Shown: positions 1 to 7,645 of the stretch, in pieces | Layout of the letters: every line of letters starts with the position of its first letter | How positions within the stretch are numbered: the stretch's first letter is position 1 | DNA from: Planctomycetaceae bacterium | Lineage (GTDB): Bacteria; Planctomycetota; Planctomycetia; Planctomycetales; Planctomycetaceae | NCBI GenBank assembly: GCA_013813775.1 | Contig: JACCRE010000325.1 | Location: 1-32,953, forward strand | DNA: 32,953 nucleotides | Reading direction: 5' to 3' | The notes under the pieces: model-generated | The model's input: the letters and a program-made list of their open reading frames with translations, nothing else | Database searches by the model: none | What the model was told of the DNA's origin: nothing | Program-made: the position numbers and the translations under genes

Positions 1-194
1 CTATGAAGCCGGCCGTCTTCGTACATAACCGTCACAAACGGATTCGGAGACGCCGTCGCCAACGTGCTGTCGCCGAATTGGGACACGGCGTTTGACGTGT
101 GTGGCGTGCGACCTACGTTTGAGCGTGCCGGCGGTCATCGGCACGTCGGCTTGGTCCGTCCCGCTCACTTTCTGCTCCCCTCTGGAGTTCGCTG
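1..194. other. Upstream region of the pseudopilin gene, possible end of a preceding gene
   Basis: No complete gene is visible here. On the plus strand one frame is open from the window edge and stops at 26-28 (reading YEAGRLRT then TAA). It could be the last codons of a gene starting outside the window, but eight codons cannot show that. The rest appears to be the leader and promoter region of the pseudopilin gene. The longer plus-strand frame starting at 92 runs into that gene out of frame, has no recognisable motif and is treated as a shadow. Confidence 0.25.
92..119 (+). promoter_or_regulatory. Possible sigma-70-type promoter for the pseudopilin gene
   Basis: A TTGACG hexamer at 92-97 matches the -35 consensus at five of six positions. 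It is followed after 16 nt by TACGTT at 114-119, which matches the -10 consensus at only three of six. The pair lies about 75 nt upstream of the ATG at 195. This is a visual match only; in GC-rich DNA such matches are common by chance, and planctomycete promoter rules are poorly known. Confidence 0.25.
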
Positions 195-719
195 ATGCGC
201 CGTCCTTCGCTCAACTACACGGCCCGGAAAGGCTTCACGCTCGTCGAAGTCCTGATCGTCGTCGTGATCCTGGGCATTCTTGCCGCCACGGTTCTGCCGC
301 AATTCACAAGCGCGACGGAAGACGCGAAAGAATCGGCCCTCAAGCAGAACCTCCAGCAAATCCGCAGCCAGATCGACCTGTACAGGTTCCAGCACAACGG
401 CCTTGTGCCGGCGAAAGGCTCGGTAGTGAGCGAGGTATTTCTTAAGGCGATGCTCTGCACCACGGACGCCGCCGGTACGTCTACGGGCGTGTTGAATCCC
501 TACGATCCCGGCAACGGAGACTTCGGCCCTTACCTGCTCGGCCAATTTCCGCCGAACCCTTTCAATGGCAAGAGTTCAGTCAGCGTCACAGCCGGTGGCT
601 CCAATCCCAAATCAATGACCATCGGCTGGTGGTATGATTCCACGACGGGCCAGATCCGACCGAGCCTGCCCGATACGATGCTCGCCCGAGACGGCGTCAC
701 GCCACTCAACATGTTCTGA
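195..719 (+). CDS. Type II secretion/type IV pilus-like pseudopilin (GspG-like)
   Basis: This 174-aa protein begins with a short basic leader followed by the prepilin motif G-FTLVEVLIVVVILGILAA at residues 13-31. In this family the prepilin peptidase cuts after the glycine and methylates the new N-terminal phenylalanine. The glutamate five residues later is the conserved residue for filament assembly. After the hydrophobic helix comes an amphipathic stretch (about 40-70) and a variable C-terminal domain with several Pro/Gly/Asn turns, similar in size to major pseudopilins such as GspG. The ATG at 195 is preceded by GGAG at 184-187, which supports the start. The gene stands alone and is followed by a strong hairpin, so it is probably monocistronic. 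The other secretion genes lie outside the window, so the exact machine it serves is not known. Confidence 0.9.
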   Translation: MRRPSLNYTARKGFTLVEVLIVVVILGILAATVLPQFTSATEDAKESALKQNLQQIRSQIDLYRFQHNGLVPAKGSVVSEVFLKAMLCTTDAAGTSTGVLNPYDPGNGDFGPYLLGQFPPNPFNGKSSVSVTAGGSNPKSMTIGWWYDSTTGQIRPSLPDTMLARDGVTPLNMF

Positions 720-728
720 TCGAGAATC

Positions 729-778
729 ATGCCATAATGGCATCCGAAGCCCGTCGGGACCGACGGGCTTCTCGCGTT
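729..778 (+). terminator. Hairpin terminator after the pseudopilin gene
   Basis: A near-perfect hairpin lies 26 nt after the stop codon: GAAGCCCGTCG (746-756) pairs with CGACGGGCTTC (761-771) across a four-base GGAC loop, an 11-bp GC-rich stem. A smaller palindrome, ATGCCAT/ATGGCAT (729-743), precedes it. There is no clean T-tract after the stem (TCGCGTTAA), so it is either a weak intrinsic terminator or a 3'-end stabiliser. Confidence 0.65.
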
Positions 779-874
779 AACATTCGCCCGGTTGCCGCTC
801 GGGTGCGGCGGGCTATCCTGACAGCAGCACAGTGCCTCTTCCCGATTCGCTGGTGGTCTTAGTCGTCTTCCCAC

Positions 875-2137
875 ATGCCGCTGCCGCTGGAATTGCCGGT
901 CCTTCAGCGTTGGGGGTGCCAGAGCTGCGGGGAATGCTGCAAACGGCACCTTGTGGAGATCACGGGTGACGAGCGAGATCGCATTCTGTCACAGGGTTGG
1001 GAACATGATGCCGATCTGAAGAGCGTTCGCACCGTCGTGCCGCTCGGGCGCTGGTCGAGGCGCTGGCGGCTCAACCACACGGCCGATGGAAGCTGCGTGT
1101 TTCTGAGGCCCGATGGGCTATGCCGCATCCACGCGCAATTCGGCGAGGCCGCGAAGCCGCTCGCCTGTCGGGTCTACCCGTACGCGTTCCATCCCTCCGG
1201 CAAGAGAGTCGCCGTCAGCCTGCGGTACAGTTGCCCGAGCGTCGTCGCGAACCATGGTCCGACGGCGAAAGAGGCCGAGAAGGACATCCGGCGGCTCGCG
1301 AAGGCGGTCGTTCCCGACCGGCCTCGCGAAACTCCTCCCCCCGCCGTGTCCACCGGGAACCGGCTCGACCGGCTCGACTGGCCCGACTTTCGCAAGCTCA
1401 TCGACGCGCTCGACGAAAGTTTTGCCGATCCAGCGCCCGGCTTCCTGCGAAACCTGCTCGGAGCGGTGTTTTGGGTGTCTCTCGTCGAGCAGGCCTCGTT
1501 CGAGAAGATTCGAGGGGCGCGGCTCGATGAATTTCTGTCGCTGGTGCGGCCCGCGGCAGCGGCGGAAGTGCCGCAAGATCTGTCGGAGTTCGTCGCCCCG
1601 ACCGCCGTCGGCCACATGATGTTCCGGCTGCTCGTCGGGCAGTACGCTCGCCTCGAAACGACGGCCGACCTCAACCATCCGTGGCGGGCACGCTGGCGAA
1701 ACGTCTCGGGTTCGATCCGTCTGACTCGCGGCAAGGGGCTTCTGCCGCCACTTCGTCGCGAGTTGAAGCCGGTCCCGTTTGAGGCACTCGAAGAACCATT
1801 CGGATGGCCCGCTGCGGCCGACGAACTGTTCTCGCGATATGTGCGAACGAAAGTCGGCGGCATGCATTTCTGCGGCCCCGCGTATTACGACGTGCCATTC
1901 ACGGAAGGCTTCTTCGCCCTCGCTCTGGTCGTGCCGGCAACGCTGTACCTCGCCCGCTGGCTCGCGGCCGCTGACGATCGCAGTTCAATCACGAACGAAG
2001 ATCTCTTCGCCGCTCTCGCGATGGCCGATCATCATCATGGCTACTCGCCGTTCCTCGCCGGCTCTTCCGCCCGCAGCCGGGTGCGTGCGCTCGCGAAGGG
2101 CGACCTGCCGAAGCTGTGCGTGTGGTACTCCAGGTGA
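875..2137 (+). CDS. YkgJ-family cysteine cluster protein
   Basis: The 420-aa product carries the signature of the YkgJ/zinc-or-iron-chelating family near its N-terminus. A C-x2-CGECC cluster (residues 15-21) is followed by a T-x2-E-x2-RI element, then C-x-FL-x-PDGLCRIH-x2-FGE and KPLACRVYPY. About eight cysteines in these motifs would bind a metal or Fe-S centre. The family is widespread but its reaction is mostly unknown; some relatives are annotated as Fe-S oxidoreductases. The protein is roughly three times the length of the minimal domain. Residues from about 150 onward form an alpha-helix-rich region with no motif I recognise. There is no signal peptide, so it is probably cytoplasmic. 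The ATG at 875 sits just before the conserved N-terminus. It faces the sigma operon convergently, with a palindrome between them. Confidence 0.85.
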   Translation: MPLPLELPVLQRWGCQSCGECCKRHLVEITGDERDRILSQGWEHDADLKSVRTVVPLGRWSRRWRLNHTADGSCVFLRPDGLCRIHAQFGEAAKPLACRVYPYAFHPSGKRVAVSLRYSCPSVVANHGPTAKEAEKDIRRLAKAVVPDRPRETPPPAVSTGNRLDRLDWPDFRKLIDALDESFADPAPGFLRNLLGAVFWVSLVEQASFEKIRGARLDEFLSLVRPAAAAEVPQDLSEFVAPTAVGHMMFRLLVGQYARLETTADLNHPWRARWRNVSGSIRLTRGKGLLPPLRRELKPVPFEALEEPFGWPAAADELFSRYVRTKVGGMHFCGPAYYDVPFTEGFFALALVVPATLYLARWLAAADDRSSITNEDLFAALAMADHHHGYSPFLAGSSARSRVRALAKGDLPKLCVWYSR

Positions 2138-2179
2138 CGGAACGCCGTGGTGGCCGCAGGGTCCAGGATTTCGACAACG

Positions 2180-2242
2180 GAGCCGCGGCCGTCGGGAAGC
2201 GTTTCCAAGCCGCCGGGAAGGGCCCTCCGACGGTCGCGGCTC
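2180..2242. repeat. Palindromic element between convergent genes
   Basis: GAGCCGCGGCCGTCGG (2180-2195) and CCGACGGTCGCGGCTC (2227-2242) are inverted copies matching at 15 of 16 positions, separated by 31 nt. The element lies in the 148-nt gap between two stop codons facing each other (2137 and 2286). It could act as a bidirectional terminator or be a copy of a dispersed intergenic repeat. No T-tract flanks it. Confidence 0.6.
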
Positions 2243-2285
2243 GGAACACATTCTCCAACGCCTTCTTTCAACGGACCCTCGAACC

Positions 2286-5200
2286 TCACTCAATCGCGAC
2301 CCGCTTCCAATAGGCTTTCGTGCCTTTGTCCGTTTTATCGGATGGCCCGGACTGATCGACCGCCAACGTCACGGCCTTGCCCACGAGCGGAGCAAGATCG
2401 ATCGTGAGGGTTCGCCAGCCGTCGGGAGCCGTCTCCTTGTTGATCGGCTCGGATGCGAACAAGGCGCCGTCCGCAAGCACACGCAACGTCCAGCCCGCAT
2501 CGTCCTCGCGGCCGACGCGGGCGACGAGCTTCGCATGATCCTTGGAAACGGTCACGTCTCGGACGAAACGCGCGGCTCGGTCGCGGCCGGATTGGGTCAC
2601 GAGCACGTTTCGTTCGCCGCGGTAGTCGTCGAGAAGGGCGGCACCGTACTTGGCCCCGCTCGCGATCTGCGATCCGACGGGAGTCCATCCTGGCAAGATG
2701 ATCGCGGCGTTCAACATCGTTGGCGCTTCGACAGTCGCCAAGTATTCGTCCGGCGGTCCGGATTCGCTCGGAAGGGCGAGAGGAAGCCCTGCTGCGTCCG
2801 GCGTGAAAGCGACCAGGGTACGCTTGGGATCCCGCCAGCCTTCGCCGACGAAGCCCCAGACGGTCCCCTCATGCACAAACAAGGGACCGCAACGAATGTC
2901 GTCCTTTCGCTGCACGCGAACGACCTGTTCCGAGCGAAGCTCGCCGGTCTTCGGGTCGAGACGCATGAGCGACAAAGCATCCAGGCGATCGTCGAGAGTC
3001 GTTCTCGCGGTTGCCAGTAGCATGTCCTCGTCGCAGAGCGATCCCTCGAGCATGTTCTCGCGGCGAAATGTCCAGATCACGCGGCCCGTCGCCCGTTCAA
3101 TTCCGAGAAGCCTGTCCGCACCTCGCACCACGACCACGTCGCCGCCCGAACCGACAATGCCTTCCACCTCTCCCAACGGACGCGACCAGAGAAGTCGGCC
3201 GGTCCCGATCTCGAGGCAAAGGACCGCTCGTGTACCCGGCCCGGCCAGATAGAGATGCTCGCCGAATACGAGAGGTGACGCCGCCGAAACACGATCTGAG
3301 TCGAGATCTGCACTCGCAGGCAGATAAGGCAAGCGGCGCAGCCAAGCCAGATTGCCGTTCGCATCGCACAAAGCCGCTGTTCCCTGCGTGACCACCAAGT
3401 ACCCGCCGCGCTCGGCAATGAGTTGCGCGGACGGCCGGTCGGCTTCACCCTGGTTGAGAACCAGCACTGGCGACGACGAGACTCGTGCGCCGTTGTCGAG
3501 TCGCAGCCGAGTCAATGACAACGTGACCGGCCCTCCGCCACGGACGCTGGCGGGGCTCGTCAGCAGCGTCACGAAGCCCGCGTCGATGACCGGATCCGAA
3601 ACAATGGCGAAGTTCGCATCAGAGCGCCAGAGCACTTTCCCGCCGTCGGTGACGGCCAGACAGGCCAGTTCCGGCCCGCGATTCGTCAAGCGGCGAACGT
3701 AAAGCCGCTCGCCATACACGATCGGTTTGAAAGCGACGTTTGGCATCGCGTGTGCGTCACCCTGTTCGCCGCCGAGACCGACCGTCCACCACGGCGCGTT
3801 TCGCTTCGCATCGTAGGCGACGACCTGAAAGCGATTCGTCAGATACGCGGTCCCACGATCGATCGTCACGCCGATCTGCCGGCCGGCCCAGTCGAAACGT
3901 CGATACTCGCCCCGATCTGGATTGCGTCCCAGATCACCGTCGAATCGGCCGCGAGGTTGCGGCAGGACTGGCACCGCCTCGGGAATCGATACGGCGGCAT
4001 CATCGGCGACCGAGGGTGCCGAGCGGACTTGTCGGAGTTCGGCCGTCAGTTGCTCGAAATCGCCCGGTACGAGCGTCCGCGTGCCGAACGAAATCGGTTC
4101 CGTCGGCGGAGACGCTGCATCCGCGCCAGCCAGAGCGGCGGCAAGTCGCTGACCCGCTTTCAGAGAACGGCGATCCTGATCGGACGCGATGGCCGCGGCC
4201 GACGCGAAATGATCCTCCGCTTCGGCGAACCGGCCCGCGGCGAGGGCCGTTTCGCCGAGCCAGCGTCGCGCCTCCGACGCCGCAGCGGTGCCGTAGTATC
4301 GAACGGCGGCCAGCCGCACCGCCGCTTCATCGCCCGCCGCGATCGCCTGCCGCACGCGCAACAACGCGGCCGGACCAAACCGTTCCTCGAGCGTCGTAAC
4401 AAGTTCCGGATGGCGCTTCGCGGCTTCCGCGATCAATCCGGCAGGCGGAACAAATCGTGCCGGGTCACCGATGGCCGGAACCAGGTCTGAGAGTTCGGCC
4501 AAGGTCGCCAGAAGCCTCGCGGCATCCTCATACGCACCGACGTTCAACGCGGCGTGAAGTTCCGCGGCGATGGTCGTTCCCTCTCGGCCAGGTTCCGTCG
4601 CCAGCGGATGTTGCCAACCATACCTCGCCGCGCCCTCCAGCCGACTACCATCTCCCGACGCGAAGGCATCCGTCCAGGCCACGAGTCGCGCCAGCCCCGC
4701 GTCCTCCTCTCCTGACCAGCCGCCTTCCGGATGAGCCGGCGTCAGATAGGCCGCAAGACGTTTTGCCGACGCAGCGCCCCTCTTGTCATGAGACCAGATG
4801 ACGCTCGCCGCCAGCTCACGGGCCGTGGCCGGTGGTATCGCCCACGTCCGACTCTCGGTCCACATCGGACTCGCCAAGTACGCCTCCTCAACCGAAGCGA
4901 GCATCGCGGCGATCTCTGACGGCTCGCCTGCGCGAGCGGCGATGCTCCGTGAGAGTCGCTCGTACGCGTCGGCGAACTCCCGCGCTCGATCGTTCCAGAG
5001 GTCCGACAGCAGAGCGAGGTCATGCAACAGCGCGAGAGTCTGTTCCACCGGTCGATCTGAATCGACGGAATCTCGAATCAAGCCGGAGATAATGGAAGAG
5101 CTCACCGCGTCGTTCGCGCCGCGTGCCAGCGTCTCGACACCGCAGGCCGTCAGCCAGCGGCCGACTTCGTACTCCGCAGGTCGGCTCGCCGTGGCCCACG

Positions 5201-7034
5201 TCAGCCAGTCCGCCGGCCGTTCCAGCACTTTGTCGTCGAATGCGGGAACACGTTCGCGAAGCTTCGGGTCCGCAACGGAAATCACACCGCTCAGCTCGCT
5301 CACGTCGACGTCGGTGATTGTGATCGAACGCGGCTTGTCGTCAGCGATCGTGAAGAGTCCAACCGAGGCGTAGCCGCCGCGCACGGCTCGCTCCGGGTTT
5401 CGAGCGGCAGGTCCCCAATGCTCACCGTCGCCACTGAAGTAGACCTTCAGGCCGCCGGAGCCGACGATCAACTTGACCCATGTGCCTGCGCCAGCGGCGG
5501 AGACGAGTTCATTCTTCGGATCGCCGTCCCAACGCCATCGCGGCTCCGGCACATTGCCGTCGCGGCTTGTCCAGCCATAGGCCAGCACGGGCGCTCCGGC
5601 GGGATTGTTCTCGGAGGCGAAGAGCGTGTGGATTGGGACGCCGTCGGCATTGCCAAGATAAAGACCGGAGCCGGGCGTCAACGATTCGATCCGGAACACG
5701 GCCTCGCACAAACCAGTCTTTGTCGCCTCTGGAAGCGGAAGCGCCGCCCAAGAGAGCCGCCGCGGACCCGGCGTTTGTGGCGTGGCCGTCAGCGTGAGTT
5801 GACCGTCTGCATACTCGACCTTCGCGGGAGGATCGGTCGAGACGAGCCACGACGGCACATCGGGCAGCAAGTCCGCCAACAGGTTTTTATGAACCGTCGG
5901 CGGAGGCAGCGGCGCCGCTTCACCGCGGTACATCGCGAGCGTTCGGAGACGCGCCCTCGTTTCGATGAAGACCTCTGACGGAGATTCCGGCATCGGCACG
6001 ACCAGCAACGGCAGGGCACCGCGGGTCACGACGAGCTGCCCCTCTTGATGCCGGATCTCCATCGCTCCAGCGTTCGCACGGGAATAGGTTCCCCCGTCTG
6101 TGGCGACGAGCCTGAGCGTCTTTGGCGTCGGCTCCTGTCCTTCCCGGGTTATCGAGTACGCCGCCAGAAGCTGAGGGCGCTGGTGAGGATAGAATCGAAT
6201 CGCCGTGCCGGAATCTCCGCTCCAGAAATGCAGCGCGAACTCTGCGACATCGAAGGGCGCGATCCGCAGCACGGCGTCGTCGCGCCATGTCGGCAGCAGT
6301 CTGGCGATGCCTTCCAGCCCGGCGAACCGTTTGCCGCGCCACTGGCCCTCGTTGACGTTGAACGGCCGGCCGGGAACGGCGGCAATCCAACGGTTCAGTG
6401 CCGATGAAGGATATTCATCGGCGACCTCAAAACCGGGAGCCGTCTCGCCGAAGCGTGCGAACGCCGACTGCGCGAATGGGAGGACATGCGCCTCGTCGCC
6501 GAGCACGTCGTCCCACGGCCGTCGATCTGCATCAGGTTCTGCGACGTCGGAGCGGGCGACTGCTTGATCGTCTTGCTGATTCGCGACGATCGGACGTGAC
6601 GCCTCGATCGGTACGACCTCGGTTCGCTGCGGAGATGCCTCGCCGTCTGCGACATTCGGTGAGGCTGCAGGCTGGCTCTGCCGCTCAGGCCGGGCGATCG
6701 GCGCCGCGCGATCCGGACGCTCAACCGATAGGCTGGCCAGCCGCCAGAATCCAGTGGCCGCTGTCAGCAATAGCATGGCCGCGATCCACGCTCCTACCCG
6801 CTTGCGCCGAGTGGCGTTCACACGGCGGATGATCTGCTCCGAGGTCACCGACGGCTCGCCGAGAACAGCGTGCAGCGCCTCTTCCAGTTTGAGCCGGTTC
6901 GCTAGACCGCGTCGGAGGGCCGGCGACGAAGTCGCACGCTCGCGCAGCAGCGTCATCTCCGTCGGCGTCAGTTCCTCCGGCGACTTTTCGTCGAGAAGCG
7001 CCAAGAGCCATTCGTCTGACGTGGAATTCGACAT
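2286..7034 (-). CDS. Giant membrane-anchored PQQ-propeller protein with anti-sigma-like N-terminus
   Basis: This 1582-aa protein has a clear modular order. Residues 1-75 are a small charged helical head with a P-x-E-x2-L-x3-A-x3-P-x3-R-x2-L pattern like the cytoplasmic part of planctomycete FecR/anti-sigma proteins. Residues 80-98 form one membrane helix after basic RRKR. Residues 100-175 are a Pro/Ala/Glu-rich linker. About 385-580 looks like a concanavalin/LamG-type sandwich. About 600-960 is alpha-helical and TPR-like. About 1040-1430 has at least five PQQ-propeller blade motifs of the A-x-D-x2-G-x3-W type. Residues 1460-1582 form a jelly-roll-like module shared with the upstream gene at 7646-10585. 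The ECF sigma gene ends 48 nt upstream in the same direction. I infer a transmembrane sensor holding the sigma factor; binding of PQQ itself is not implied. The ATG at 7034 has AGGA about 16 nt upstream, so the ribosome site is weak. Confidence 0.85.
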   Translation of the reverse strand: MSNSTSDEWLLALLDEKSPEELTPTEMTLLRERATSSPALRRGLANRLKLEEALHAVLGEPSVTSEQIIRRVNATRRKRVGAWIAAMLLLTAATGFWRLASLSVERPDRAAPIARPERQSQPAASPNVADGEASPQRTEVVPIEASRPIVANQQDDQAVARSDVAEPDADRRPWDDVLGDEAHVLPFAQSAFARFGETAPGFEVADEYPSSALNRWIAAVPGRPFNVNEGQWRGKRFAGLEGIARLLPTWRDDAVLRIAPFDVAEFALHFWSGDSGTAIRFYPHQRPQLLAAYSITREGQEPTPKTLRLVATDGGTYSRANAGAMEIRHQEGQLVVTRGALPLLVVPMPESPSEVFIETRARLRTLAMYRGEAAPLPPPTVHKNLLADLLPDVPSWLVSTDPPAKVEYADGQLTLTATPQTPGPRRLSWAALPLPEATKTGLCEAVFRIESLTPGSGLYLGNADGVPIHTLFASENNPAGAPVLAYGWTSRDGNVPEPRWRWDGDPKNELVSAAGAGTWVKLIVGSGGLKVYFSGDGEHWGPAARNPERAVRGGYASVGLFTIADDKPRSITITDVDVSELSGVISVADPKLRERVPAFDDKVLERPADWLTWATASRPAEYEVGRWLTACGVETLARGANDAVSSSIISGLIRDSVDSDRPVEQTLALLHDLALLSDLWNDRAREFADAYERLSRSIAARAGEPSEIAAMLASVEEAYLASPMWTESRTWAIPPATARELAASVIWSHDKRGAASAKRLAAYLTPAHPEGGWSGEEDAGLARLVAWTDAFASGDGSRLEGAARYGWQHPLATEPGREGTTIAAELHAALNVGAYEDAARLLATLAELSDLVPAIGDPARFVPPAGLIAEAAKRHPELVTTLEERFGPAALLRVRQAIAAGDEAAVRLAAVRYYGTAAASEARRWLGETALAAGRFAEAEDHFASAAAIASDQDRRSLKAGQRLAAALAGADAASPPTEPISFGTRTLVPGDFEQLTAELRQVRSAPSVADDAAVSIPEAVPVLPQPRGRFDGDLGRNPDRGEYRRFDWAGRQIGVTIDRGTAYLTNRFQVVAYDAKRNAPWWTVGLGGEQGDAHAMPNVAFKPIVYGERLYVRRLTNRGPELACLAVTDGGKVLWRSDANFAIVSDPVIDAGFVTLLTSPASVRGGGPVTLSLTRLRLDNGARVSSSPVLVLNQGEADRPSAQLIAERGGYLVVTQGTAALCDANGNLAWLRRLPYLPASADLDSDRVSAASPLVFGEHLYLAGPGTRAVLCLEIGTGRLLWSRPLGEVEGIVGSGGDVVVVRGADRLLGIERATGRVIWTFRRENMLEGSLCDEDMLLATARTTLDDRLDALSLMRLDPKTGELRSEQVVRVQRKDDIRCGPLFVHEGTVWGFVGEGWRDPKRTLVAFTPDAAGLPLALPSESGPPDEYLATVEAPTMLNAAIILPGWTPVGSQIASGAKYGAALLDDYRGERNVLVTQSGRDRAARFVRDVTVSKDHAKLVARVGREDDAGWTLRVLADGALFASEPINKETAPDGWRTLTIDLAPLVGKAVTLAVDQSGPSDKTDKGTKAYWKRVAIE

Positions 7035-7082
7035 GCCGCAAAAAGTTCCTGCCAGAGAACAGACACTTCGCGTGGGTCTGCG

Positions 7083-7640
7083 CTATTCCGCGGGCTCCGT
7101 ACCGGCCTTCCGCTCAAAACAATGACGCAACATCTGTCTGGCCCGAAAGACGAGCAGTGTCGCGGCGCCCTCACTCCGATGTAGACGCTGTCCGATCTCG
7201 GACAGCCTCCGATTTCCACGATACGTGAGTTCGATCGCCTCGCGCGCACTCGGTGCCAGCTCGTCGATGCAGGCTCGCAAACGGCTGAAGATTTCTTCAT
7301 CGCCGCGAGCGTCGGAGGGCGTCGTCTCGAGGCCGGCGGTCAGCTCCGCCCATGCGCCGCTCTTCCCGTGACCATCGGCACGAAGACAAGCGCGCAGAAC
7401 AAAGTTCGCCGTCTCCATGAGCCACGCTTGAAGCGGGACTTCGCCCTTGAATCGCCGTCGGCCGACGTAGAGCCGCCGAAACACCTCCCGCGTGAGCTCT
7501 TCCGCTTCGGAAGCGACCAAGACTCGCGAACGCAAGTACCCATAAACGCGATTGCGATACCGTCGCACGATCTCGTCGAAGGCGGTGACGTCGCCGCCGA
7601 CGAAACGGGATACGAGATCGTCGTCTCGAGACATGCTCAT
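7083..7640 (-). CDS. ECF-type RNA polymerase sigma factor
   Basis: The predicted product is 185 aa, the usual size for an extracytoplasmic-function sigma factor. Region 2 spans about residues 7-80: a F-x2-GD-x2-AFDEIVRRYR-x2-VYGYL block and an EAEELTREVFRRLY block, which corresponds to the region that binds core polymerase and the -10 element. A poorly conserved linker follows. Region 4 (about 125-175) has ELAPSAREAIEL-x3-G and LSEIGQRLHRSEGA, the helix-turn-helix that reads the -35 element. No extra C-terminal domain is present. The frame extends upstream to 7781 but those codons lie inside the preceding gene. The likely start is ATG at 7640 or the second ATG at 7634, only 5-11 nt after the upstream stop, so translation is probably coupled. 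The partner proteins flank it in one operon. Confidence 0.92.
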   Translation of the reverse strand: MSMSRDDDLVSRFVGGDVTAFDEIVRRYRNRVYGYLRSRVLVASEAEELTREVFRRLYVGRRRFKGEVPLQAWLMETANFVLRACLRADGHGKSGAWAELTAGLETTPSDARGDEEIFSRLRACIDELAPSAREAIELTYRGNRRLSEIGQRLHRSEGAATLLVFRARQMLRHCFERKAGTEPAE

Positions 7641-7645
7641 CGTTT

